Part shown: positions 56,701-64,000 of the stretch, piece by piece
How the letters are laid out: each line of letters opens with the position of its first letter
Position numbering within the stretch: position 1 is the stretch's first letter
Assembly: GCA_030490835.1 (NCBI GenBank)
Contig: CM059971.1
Location: forward strand, 37,372,012-37,436,011
Direction of reading: 5' to 3'
DNA length: 64,000 nucleotides
DNA from: Annona cherimola
Lineage: Eukaryota > Streptophyta > Magnoliopsida > Magnoliales > Annonaceae
Position numbers and translations under genes: made by a program
Notes under the pieces: generated by a model
Told to the model about the DNA's origin: nothing
The model's database searches: none
Seen by the model: the letters and a program-made list of their open reading frames with translations, nothing else

Positions 56701-57713
56701 ATCACTCAGTTATTCCCATCTCATTTAATTCATGATGTTACACGCTCTTGTCACTAGGATGGATATTGTGCTGTTCGCTTCAACCCATATCTATGGCCCT
56801 CTGGTGAAAAGGTACTACATTCTCATTTCTCACTCATACAATTTAAGAGCTTCATCTCCAACATGATTGAGTATACTCTAACATCAAAATTATGGTAATA
56901 AGATGATCATAAATGCCACTAAATGTGTAAAAGCAAATATGTACATGTTCCAAATTGGAGAAACTCAGTTGGCTAAAGTTTCCAATCAATGTGATTTCAC
57001 TGTGGTCTTAGTGATTTGAAACTATTCACCTTTTAGTAAGTAAAGCTGATTCATCCAGTAGACATTGACTGATTTCAGTTCAGCAATGCGTACACTTGAG
57101 TCAAGTCACACTGTTTTAGATTTTCATACCATCTGTGTTTGAGTATAACCAAAAAGCAAACTTGATTGCTCAACCAAAATCAAATTGATTCTTGGTTCCA
57201 TTTTCTTCTGAGATTTTTTTTTTTTTTTTTTTTTCTGAAGCTCATTCAGTGTTGTCATTTAAGGACACCTGGAAGGATTGAAAGTTTGAAATCCTTTCAC
57301 CCTATTGAGTCAGATCTGGAACTTTCTTCAAATGGGTGTTTTTGCAGGTTCAGTTGCTTGAAATCCAGTTAATCATATGTAAGTTGGTTCTGTGTGCAAG
57401 AAAAATAACAGTTGAAGAATTGGCAACATATTGCCTACCTGCATGCAACAACCTGTTCTGTAGGAAATGGAAAAGAAAAGTAGTGATTGCCTGATGAATG
57501 ATTGAATCCTACACGCTGGGGCTGTGCTAACTACCCTTCATAACTTAGTATAATTACTTTTATGAATCATTTTTTGGAATTCGCAGAGGTTGCAGCTGGA
57601 TTGGGTTGTTTAAGCTAGTTTCTTACTCCTTGCAGATGACAAATGAGGTTGGTAAAGCAATGTTTTCTAAAGCTGGAGAACTTGATGTGCCTGTGGGCTT
57701 TATGTGTACAAAG
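44551..57713 (+). CDS. Amidohydrolase (Amidohydro_2, TIM-barrel metal-dependent hydrolase) gene, exons 1-6; 3' part beyond window
   Basis: Six exons with GT-AG borders join in frame for 190 codons: 44551-44736, 44825-44896, 55986-56065, 56577-56676, 56758-56811 and 57636-57713. Residues 1-34 are Ser-rich with few acidic residues, like a plastid transit peptide. The metal-binding HxH is at His53 and His55 in IDSHLHVW. Downstream marks are [36 protein letters not shown] and VPVGFMC. Such plant proteins resemble bacterial 2-pyrone-4,6-dicarboxylate hydrolase-like enzymes; the substrate is not known to me. No lesion is seen. Introns 2 (11.1 kb) and 6 (over 6.3 kb) are swollen by transposons. The remaining metal ligands and C-terminus should lie beyond 64000. 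Confidence 0.85.
44825..44896 (+). CDS. Amidohydrolase exon 2
   Basis: 24 codons ([23 protein letters not shown]) between an acceptor tttag and the donor gtacgt, phase 0 at both ends. It continues directly into exon 3 ([10 protein letters not shown]) despite 11 kb of intron. Confidence 0.85.
46047..47430. mobile_element. Non-autonomous hAT-like element, copy 3, in intron 2 (1384 bp)
   Basis: Ends taggggtgcaactcgggtcg and, reverse-complemented, taggggtgcaacttggtacc, with perfect 8-bp duplications tttacatg at 46039-46046 and 47431-47438. Both ends carry arrays of cgggttcgg and gggtcgggtt. The centre is AT-rich and has no transposase ORF. Confidence 0.93.
47439..50710. other. Middle of intron 2, other than the MITE
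   Basis: AT-rich intronic sequence without recognised exons. A possible small inverted-repeat element lies at about 48745-48955: its ends contain atccaatggga-like and ccattggatg sequence. Neither duplication nor family could be settled. Confidence 0.4.
48207..48415. mobile_element. MULE-type MITE in intron 2 (209 bp)
   Basis: Perfect 9-bp duplications ttttttgtc lie at 48198-48206 and 48416-48424, the Mutator target size. Inverted repeats of about 33 bases share the core gcctgggtgcttagccc; their differences are all transitions. The interior is two diverged copies of a cacatgtgaataggact-type unit. No ORF. Confidence 0.88.
51001..51462 (+). mobile_element. 5' LTR of gypsy element 1
   Basis: TGATGAAAATAG to CATCCTATATCA. 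TATA box tataaata at 51264-51271. A CT-rich segment follows the presumed transcription start. The PBS is at 51465. Confidence 0.92.
51465..51477 (+). promoter_or_regulatory. Primer binding site, initiator tRNA-Met, gypsy element 1
   Basis: tggtatcagagcc lies two bases after the LTR end. Confidence 0.88.
52000..52428 (+). pseudogene. Gag N-terminus of gypsy element 1
   Basis: 142 codons from ATG 52000 ([19 protein letters not shown]), colinear with the intact copy at 60147. It stops at a TAG where the intact copy has CAG (Gln). The N-terminal 60 residues look coiled-coil forming. Confidence 0.88.
52429..53336 (+). pseudogene. Gag joined to RT by internal deletion, gypsy element 1
   Basis: Gag continues with stops at places where the intact copy has Trp or Leu codons. 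At about 52866 it jumps from the gag text MKCRIQE to RT at [12 protein letters not shown]. The 52717-53334 frame stays open across the junction and includes the RT box YFDDILIYS and an RNase H start. The zinc knuckle, protease and first half of RT are missing. Confidence 0.87.
53340..55105 (+). pseudogene. RNase H, integrase and chromodomain-like tail, gypsy element 1
   Basis: Fragments include [16 protein letters not shown] (RNase H), [19 protein letters not shown] and ISMDFILGL (integrase zinc region and first catalytic Asp), EFAYNNSIN and [11 protein letters not shown] (integrase C-terminus), and RFLVKWKNK...TWIH (chromodomain-like). Deletions remove part of RNase H and the second Cys pair of the integrase zinc finger. 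The final frame ends FEAEEN with the TGA formed by the first bases of the 3' LTR. Confidence 0.85.
55103..55566 (+). mobile_element. 3' LTR of gypsy element 1
   Basis: TGATGAAAATAG to CATCCTACATCA, homologous throughout to 51001-51462 with substitutions and three small indels. Confidence 0.92.
55986..56065 (+). CDS. Amidohydrolase exon 3
   Basis: 80 bases after the acceptor atacag: [17 protein letters not shown], then HKFDHSLVT. It ends with two bases (AG) of a split Ser codon before the donor gtcagt. Confidence 0.87.
56577..56676 (+). CDS. Amidohydrolase exon 4
   Basis: 100 bases after the acceptor tatcag. It completes the split Ser codon and reads [17 protein letters not shown], then [11 protein letters not shown], ending phase 0 before gtgtga. 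Confidence 0.87.
56758..56811 (+). CDS. Amidohydrolase exon 5
   Basis: 18 codons, [18 protein letters not shown], after the acceptor cactag and before the donor gtacta. The VRFNPYLWP core is characteristic of the plant family. Confidence 0.87.
57210..57235. repeat. Poly-T tract in intron 5
   Basis: About 20 consecutive T between exons 5 and 6. Probably a microsatellite or old poly-A insertion read in reverse; no attached element was recognised. Confidence 0.6.
57636..57713 (+). CDS. Amidohydrolase exon 6
   Basis: 26 codons, [17 protein letters not shown], then VPVGFMCTK, after the acceptor cttgcag and before the donor gtactt. The next exon is not in the window. Confidence 0.87.
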
Positions 57714-59185
57714 GTACTTAGCTAAATTTTTTCTACACTGGCCTCAACTTTACCCCTATCCTCTCTTTTCCCCCTTTCATTCATTGATAAACTACGCTGT
57801 TTACAGTTGTAATATGCTAATTGGAAACACAAGGCTCAAAATTAAGAGTCGAGTGGGAAGAAACCAGATTAACAGACTACTCATGATTCTGATGGAGAGA
57901 CCATATGTGTCTAAATATTAGGATGACAATGATGTTCTTAATTGTTTATGGTTATACCTTTGATTTCTTTGCAAGCATTGTCCAGGTGGCGCATTTAGCA
58001 TGAATTGGTATATTTGCGTGAAAATGGCTCGATATGCCTTTATGGACTAGGAAGGATGTGGCTATGTGTGAATGGGAAGAGGATGGTGATGTAGGCAGAT
58101 AAAGACTAGCATATCAGAGGAGTCTCACATCAATGCCAACAAACTGATAGCTAAATCGTTTTTGCTTAATCATCATCATCATAAGCCATTTCCCACCTAA
58201 GTTGGGAGTTAAATAGTTTTAGTTTACAAAAGAAAATTTATTCATATTCATTGTATAGTGATGTATGGATAGACAGCCTGCTTCCAAATTAAATGAATGA
58301 AAAGGAGGCTTTGGGAGAGAAGTTGATGCTTTCAGTAGGGTAAAGGAGGGAAGAGGATGAAATAAGGAAAAATATCAAGTGAGCGAAGATAAAAGAGGAA
58401 ACTTACAAATTTCCTATCCATCAATGACTACAAATTAAATCTTACCTACCAAATAAAGTAACTTAGAAAGTACAAATTAAATAAACCCTACTTCACATGC
58501 AATAGCCTCATCACCTGTTTGCTCCTAGTATGTTCTCCATCAATCTCCTCAACTTGATAAGACTTGCCCTTTAGTTTTAATAGGATGTCAACCACACACT
58601 TATATGCTATAGCATATAGAATACATACTTACATGCATGCATAGATGTGGCTTCTCCATGTCTCTCCTCGACTTGATAAAACTTGTCCTCGAGTTTTGGT
58701 TGGATGCCAACCATATTTCAACTTATAACTTACATATATTTATGTGTTGTTCAATGCAATTGGTTTCATAGAGTCACTTGATGCAATCGGCTGACTTTTT
58801 GTTTAAAAATAATTCATTAAATCCAAAATTATATGTGGTATGTTTTAAAAATTCAAAATCATTCAAGAATGAAAATGTAACTTTGGAAATGAATGTATCA
58901 TACATAAAGAAACTCATGTTCTAAAAGTTCAAACCAATTCAAGAATGAATATGTAACTATTAAACATTGCAAATGAATATATAAACTATCATATAGTTTT
59001 CAATTAAGGTTCCATTTGGTTTTTGGTAAAAAAAGTGAAGAAATTTTTTGAAAAAGTGAGTGATGTGATTTGATAGGGGTAATGATTATAAATAAAGAGA
59101 ATAAAGATAAAATAAATAGGATAGTTGTATAGAAACTATAAGAAAATAATTTGAATATAAAGGTAATAATAGAAAAAGTAGGAAA
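57714..59185. other. Start of intron 6 (host sequence before gypsy element 2)
   Basis: No exon seen. Two diverged copies of a ctcctcaacttgataagact-type segment at about 58545 and 58665 (period about 120) form a local duplication. Confidence 0.45.
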
Positions 59186-59190
59186 CTAAG

Positions 59191-59673
59191 TGATGAAAAT
59201 AACAAGAGATTTTTCAAATCTGTCTATTCTAGGCGCAAGAATTTTATAAAAAGGAAAGATTCCTAGGATATTTTGGAATCTGTTTAAAAAGATTTGATTT
59301 TGTTATTTTGAAAGATATTAGAAGATTCTTAGGATTTTTAGAATCTGTTTAAAAAAGATTTGATTTTGTTATTTTTGAAAGATATCAAAAGATTCTTAGG
59401 ATATTTGAGAATCTGTTTAAAAAAAAGATTTGATTTTGTTATTTTTAAATTTCATTTGCTAAGATTAGGTGGTATGTCCATCTATAAATACTGCCATTGT
59501 AAGCTCTAAAGGGATCAGTTCTGAGATTTATAAAAGTGTTCTCTACTTCTTCTTCTACTTGTTCTTGTTCTTCTCTCCTTATTCATCTATTCTTTCTACC
59601 TTCTTTCTTCACTTCTCATCTATAGAGGTTCCTTCCTCTTTCTTCTATTTTCTTCTCTACCCATCCTACATCA
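59191..59673 (+). mobile_element. 5' LTR of gypsy element 2
   Basis: TGATGAAAATAAC to CATCCTACATCA, 483 bp. TATA box tataaata at 59483-59490. It differs from the LTRs of element 1 by a triplicated segment at 59277-59455. Confidence 0.92.
59277..59455 (+). repeat. Three tandem copies of a 64-68-bp unit in the LTR
   Basis: Units start gaatctgtttaaaaa at 59277, 59341 and 59409 and contain gatttgattttgttatttt and agattcttaggat. Element 1 LTRs have one such unit, with different sequence after it. Confidence 0.85.
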
Positions 59674-59675
59674 AT

Positions 59676-59688
59676 TGGTATCAGAGCC
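59676..59688 (+). promoter_or_regulatory. Primer binding site, initiator tRNA-Met, gypsy element 2
   Basis: tggtatcagagcc lies two bases after the LTR end at 59673. Confidence 0.9.
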
Positions 59689-60146
59689 AAACCTGGTACT
59701 ATTTTCACCCAATTTCTATTGTCATTTTGCTGTCCACGAACTGCTGTCATCTACAAAACACTATTATTCATTCTATTGGAGTTTGCTGTCCACTATCATT
59801 GCTGTCCATTCTATCGGAGGTTGCTGTCCACAAGCTGGTGCTATCATTGCTGTCCATTCTGTCGCTGTTTTATGCTGCCTACTGCTGCCATCACAACAAC
59901 CTACTGGTCATCACGAAATACTGCCAAGAAGTTGCTGAAATTACCTTCAAGTTATCTCTTGCTAAACTTGGTAATATTGGACCTCAACAGGTACATTTTC
60001 TCCAGTTGAAAGTACTTAATTCATATCTGTTTCAATCAAGTTCTTTGCTTTTGAATCTTTAAAAAAAAAAAAAGGAGACGAAAAAAAAAAATCATTCTTA
60101 GTAGTAATTCTTTCCTATATCAGCATAAGTTGAATTTTGAGTCACC

Positions 60147-63100
60147 ATGCCTACTAATGCTGAATTAAATGCCGAACTCGAAGCTTTATCCAATTCTATT
60201 GATAATCGATTTGAATCTTTGACAACCCTTTGTGATACCTTGGCCCAAAAGCAAGAAGATTTCCAAAAAGAAACCACCTCTTCCATCCAATCTATCATTA
60301 CCTCAGTAAACAGATTAACTGAAATTGTTGGAAAACGTCCTATGATTGAGACTGGACAATCATTTCGAAATGGTCAATCATACAATACTCATGCTTCTAG
60401 TAGTTCTCCTATCATAACTGGCATTCTCCAAAATCCAAACATACGTGCTAAAGGTCATCATAACCCAGAGCATTCACATATTCCAGAAATGCATACAAAT
60501 TTGGAAAATCATGAAGACGACAATAATTTTTATGAAATTGGTTTTGCAAACAATCCTAGACATGGGAACTATCAGAGAAATTATAATATACCTTTTCAAC
60601 AACAACAACGGCGTGTAACTGATAATTCTTTGGTAGCAAAACAAGTCAAGGTAGATGCTCCTAGTTATGACGGTCGTCTAGACCCTAATGCTTTCTTAGA
60701 TTGGTTGGCAGACATGGAAGATTTTTTTTGTTGGTATGATATGGATGATGCCCAACGATTGAGATTTACAAAAATGAAACTTGTTGGGTCTGCCAAACGC
60801 TATTGGCAAGGGGTTCTAGATGAAAGTCAACGCATAGGAGTACCTATCACAACATGGGCTGAAATGAAAGCTAAATTGAAAGAGAAATATCTTCCTGAAT
60901 ATCATCAGACTCAACTATTGGAACAACTGGTTAACTTGAGACAAGGATTATTAAGTGTAACTGACTATTTTAATAAGTTTGAAGATTTAAAAATGAAATG
61001 TGGAATACAGGAAGATCCTTGGGTTACACGAACAAAGTTTATCAATGGCCTGAAACCAGAAATCAAAACTTTGTTGAAATTGCATTCAGTTGTTTCTGTA
61101 GAAGACGCATATTATAAAGCTCTAGAATTGGAAAATTTTCAAAAATCTTTCACTAACAAACGTTTGATTCCACAAACTGGAGAGACAAGGGTATCCAAAT
61201 TAAATTCTAATCTAACGTCTTTTCAAGGAACAACTAAACCATTGCCTGAACAATACACAAGTAGGGAAAAGAGTAATCCAGTTTCTCGATTTGATACCAC
61301 TAGTAAGCGGGTTAATGGTCCATGTTTTCGTTGTGGGGGTAAAGGTCATATTGCATCACAATGTCCTCAGCACACACTCACAATTAATCATGTAGAGGAT
61401 CATGAAGATGTGACCATTGATCAAGTTGCTGAAACTTTTGAAGAACCATCGGATTGTGACCTTGATGGAGACTATAGCTATAATGAGGACTTGCAATTAA
61501 ATGTTGTGCGTTGCATTTTGACTACTTCTTTTTCAAATAGTGATTGGAGACGTACAAATATATTTCATCAATTTTTTAAATGTGGGAATACAGTATGCAA
61601 GATTGTTATAGATGGAGGAAGTTCCATGAATGTGATTGCCAAATCAGCTATAGCCAGATTAAATTTGAAAACTGAACCACATCCTCATCCATATCGTGTA
61701 GCATGGGTAGACAAAACTACACTTCCTGTTAATGAAAGATGCTTGGTTCCTATATCGATAGGTGATTATTCTGATCATATTTGGTGTGATGTACTACCCA
61801 TGGATGTGGCTCATATTCTTCTTGGTCGACCATGGTTATATGACTTAAAAGTAATCCATTATGGGCAACCCAACACCTATATTATTAAGCATAATGGAAA
61901 ATCTATCCTTTTGAAACCTGCTAAACCTAAAGAAAGTGATAGATCCCACAAAGAGTCTCCAGTTGATTCATCTGAAAAACGACCTTTGCATATTCTTACA
62001 AGAAAGCAATTTGAAAAAGAAGGACAAGATTCAGGCCTCATTTTAGCTATAGTAACCAAAGATGAAACAACTACTGTTCTTCATGAGACTAATGTAGCAT
62101 TACCTGAAATTCAAGCATTAATGAAAGAATACAAAGATGTGATTCCTGATGAATTACCAAATGAGCTTCCACCTATGAGGGATATTCAACACGCTATTGA
62201 TCTTATACCAGGATCTCAATTACCAAATTTGCCTCATTTTCGTATGAATCCTAATGAGCGTGCTGAATTAAAAAGGCAGGTAACTGAATTGCTTGATAAG
62301 GGGTTTATTCGTGAAAGCCTTAGCCCATGTGCTGTACCAGCTCTATTAACCCCAAAAAAAGATGGATCTTGGAGAATGTGTGTTGACAGTCGTGCGATCA
62401 ACAAAATTACCATAAAGTATAAATTTCCTATACCAAGACTTGATGATATGTTAGATCTTTTGACTGGCGCACAATGGTTCTCTAAGATAGATCTTAGAAG
62501 CGGATACCATCAAATTCGAATTAGAACAGGGGATGAATGGAAAACTGCTTTTAAAACTCAAGATGGATTGTTTGAATGGTTGGTTATGCCTTTTGGACTA
62601 TCAAATGCCCCAAGTACATTTATGAGAATCATGAACCAAACATTTCAACCTTTCATTGGAAAGTTTGTGGTAGTCTATTTTGATGATATTCTCATTTATA
62701 GCCGTTCTAAGGAAGAACACTTGCAACATTTAAAAATTGTTCTTCAGACGCTTCGATCTGAAAAATTCTTTGTAAATCTCAAGAAATGTTATTTTTTGAC
62801 AAATCAAGTGATTTTCTTAGGATTTATGGTATCAGCTAATGGAATTTCTATGGATCCCTCAAAGGTAAAAGCCATTAGGGAATGGCCAGAACCCACATCA
62901 ATTTCTGAGGTGCGAAGTTTTCATGGTTTAGCTGCATTTTATAGGCGCTTCATTAAAGGGTTTAGCACAATCATGACTCCTATCACAAATTGCTTGAAAA
63001 TAAAAGAATTTCAGTGGTCAACTTCTGCATCTAGAGCATTTAAAAATATTAAAAAGAAAATGACTGAGTCACCTGTATTGCGACTTCCTGATTTTACTAA

Positions 63101-64000
63101 AGTTTTTGAAATTGCTTGTGATGCATCAGGAGTTGGGATTGGGGGTGTTTTGAGCCAGGAAGGTCATCCAATTGCGTACTTTTCTCAAAAACTCAATGAA
63201 GCTAAACAAAAATATTCAACATATGATCGAGAATTTTATGCTGTCGTGCAAGCACTTAAATTTTGGAGGCATTATTTGCTACCTCATGAATTTGTATTGT
63301 ATTCAGATCATATGGCTTTGAGGTATTTGCAAACACAAAAACGATTAAGTGCTAGACATGCAAAGTGGATTGAGTTTTTGCAAGAGTATACATTTGTTCT
63401 CAAACATCAGGCAGGAATTGAAAACAAACCTGCAGATGCTCTCAGTCGTGTCTCACTCATTCTTCATACTATGGATGTTAAAGTTGTGGGATTTGATAGG
63501 TTGAAAAGTGAATATCCACCATGCACTGATTTTGGAATTATTTTTCATGAAACACAAAATGGAAATCGTAATGATTATATGATTCATGATGGATATTTAT
63601 TTAGAGGAATAAAACTATGTATTCCCAATACATCACTTCGGGACTTTTTAATTTGGGAATTACATGCTGGGGGTATTGCTGGTCATTTTGGTAGGGATAA
63701 AACCATTTCATTAGTTGAGGATAGATTTTATTGGCCTACATTGAAAAGAGATGTGTCAAGAATTGTTTCACAGTGTCGCACATGTCAACTTGCTAAAGCT
63801 CAAAAGAGAAACACTGGATTATACATTCCTCTGCCTGTACCACATATTCCTTGGCAAGACATAAGTATGGACTTTATTCTTGGATTGCCTAAAACCTCTC
63901 GAGGATTTGATTCAATTCTTGTGGTAGTAGATAGATTTTCTAAAATGGCTCATTTTATCCCATGTACTAAATCTGCTGATGCTTCATATATTGCAAAATT
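60147..64000 (+). CDS. Gag-pol polyprotein of a Ty3/gypsy element, open to window edge (1284 codons seen)
   Basis: Start ATG 60147 ([19 protein letters not shown]). Domains in order: coiled-coil-like head (1-60), gag core (about 170-330, [16 protein letters not shown]), CCHC knuckle CFRCGGKGHIASQC (393-406), protease with Asp489 in DGGSSMNVI, RT from about 700 with Asp782 in KIDLRSGYHQ and YFDD at 844-847, RNase H with Asp992 in ACDASG, integrase zinc finger ending CRTC near 1210, first integrase Asp near 1242. I found no stop or frameshift in the frame, checked at several anchor motifs. The order RT-RH-IN shows Ty3/gypsy. The tail of element 1 suggests a chromovirus-type C-terminus. Confidence 0.93.
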   Translation, partial: MPTNAELNAELEALSNSIDNRFESLTTLCDTLAQKQEDFQKETTSSIQSIITSVNRLTEIVGKRPMIETGQSFRNGQSYNTHASSSSPIITGILQNPNIRAKGHHNPEHSHIPEMHTNLENHEDDNNFYEIGFANNPRHGNYQRNYNIPFQQQQRRVTDNSLVAKQVKVDAPSYDGRLDPNAFLDWLADMEDFFCWYDMDDAQRLRFTKMKLVGSAKRYWQGVLDESQRIGVPITTWAEMKAKLKEKYLPEYHQTQLLEQLVNLRQGLLSVTDYFNKFEDLKMKCGIQEDPWVTRTKFINGLKPEIKTLLKLHSVVSVEDAYYKALELENFQKSFTNKRLIPQTGETRVSKLNSNLTSFQGTTKPLPEQYTSREKSNPVSRFDTTSKRVNGPCFRCGGKGHIASQCPQHTLTINHVEDHEDVTIDQVAETFEEPSDCDLDGDYSYNEDLQLNVVRCILTTSFSNSDWRRTNIFHQFFKCGNTVCKIVIDGGSSMNVIAKSAIARLNLKTEPHPHPYRVAWVDKTTLPVNERCLVPISIGDYSDHIWCDVLPMDVAHILLGRPWLYDLKVIHYGQPNTYIIKHNGKSILLKPAKPKESDRSHKESPVDSSEKRPLHILTRKQFEKEGQDSGLILAIVTKDETTTVLHETNVALPEIQALMKEYKDVIPDELPNELPPMRDIQHAIDLIPGSQLPNLPHFRMNPNERAELKRQVTELLDKGFIRESLSPCAVPALLTPKKDGSWRMCVDSRAINKITIKYKFPIPRLDDMLDLLTGAQWFSKIDLRSGYHQIRIRTGDEWKTAFKTQDGLFEWLVMPFGLSNAPSTFMRIMNQTFQPFIGKFVVVYFDDILIYSRSKEEHLQHLKIVLQTLRSEKFFVNLKKCYFLTNQVIFLGFMVSANGISMDPSKVKAIREWPEPTSISEVRSFHGLAAFYRRFIKGFSTIMTPITNCLKIKEFQWSTSASRAFKNIKKKMTESPVLRLPDFTKVFEIACDASGVGIGGVLSQEGHPIAYFSQKLNEAKQKYSTYDREFYAVVQALKFWRHYLLPHEFVLYSDHMALRYLQTQKRLSARHAKWIEFLQEYTFVLKHQAGIENKPADALSRVSLILHTMDVKVVGFDRLKSEYPPCTDFGIIFHETQNGNRNDYMIHDGYLFRGIKLCIPNTSLRDFLIWELHAGGIAGHFGRDKTISLVEDRFYWPTLKRDVSRIVSQCRTCQLAKAQKRNTGLYIPLPVPHIPWQDISMDFILGLPKTSRGFDSILVVVDRFSKMAHFIPCTKSADASYIAK

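Larger units (their letters stand above)
59191..64000 (+). mobile_element. Ty3/gypsy element 2 in intron 6, apparently intact, runs off the window
   Basis: 5' LTR 59191-59673, PBS 59676-59688, a leader with short tgctgtccattct repeats, and an uninterrupted gag-pol frame from 60147 to the window edge. Same family and same sense orientation as element 1. The 5 bases before it are ctaag; the matching duplication should lie beyond the window. Confidence 0.93.

Overview
This is nuclear DNA of a flowering plant: AT-rich, very gene-poor and dense in transposable elements, with GT-AG introns, tRNA-Met primed LTR retrotransposons, and DNA transposons carrying 8- and 9-bp target duplications. I cannot name the species. 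Only one host gene is convincing: a plus-strand amidohydrolase (Amidohydro_2, TIM-barrel) gene. Its first six coding exons lie at 44551-57713 and its 3' part lies beyond the window. No RNA gene, CRISPR or prokaryote-type system was found.

Left third (1-17600). The window opens inside a large LTR (1-604) that adjoins a worn Sirevirus-type LTR. A Ty1/copia Sirevirus lies on the minus strand (about 4600-12055): gag, then protease-integrase-RT-RNaseH, then an envelope-like ORF. Its own 3' LTR is missing, and the env-like ORF runs into a much older LTR at about 4625. Then come a small hAT element, a minus-strand Tat-type Ty3/gypsy fragment, half of an inverted dispersed duplication, and a solo Sirevirus LTR with a perfect cctaa duplication (15939-17600).

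Middle (17600-44330). There is a solo LTR-like element of about 4 kb (19967-23940, target duplication ttggt), one Sirevirus LTR inserted in another (24320-26963) with a decayed gag, the second copy of the inverted duplication, a possible related LTR (about 29.8-31.5 kb), a minus-strand L1-type LINE remnant (31.5-33.4 kb), and a degenerate Tat-lineage element (34024-41555) with a tandem-repeat 3' region and an antisense extra ORF. Directly behind it sits a hAT element whose right target duplication is split by another solo Sirevirus LTR (42579-44323).

Right third (44330-64000). The amidohydrolase gene starts about 230 bp after that solo LTR. Intron 2 is about 11.1 kb and holds a hAT element, a 209-bp MULE-type MITE, an approximately 351-bp tandem duplication, and a decayed Ty3/gypsy element with both LTRs. 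Intron 6 exceeds 6.3 kb and holds a second copy of the same gypsy family whose gag-pol frame is open to the window edge.

The recurring theme is one Sirevirus family whose LTRs carry arrays of the palindrome AGTCGACT and a conserved dyad ahead of the TATA box. Those arrays, read as protein, produce many spurious Ser/Thr-rich ORFs, which are left out. I see no new enzymatic system. The most informative material is the element architecture, the nested insertions, and the TE-expanded gene.
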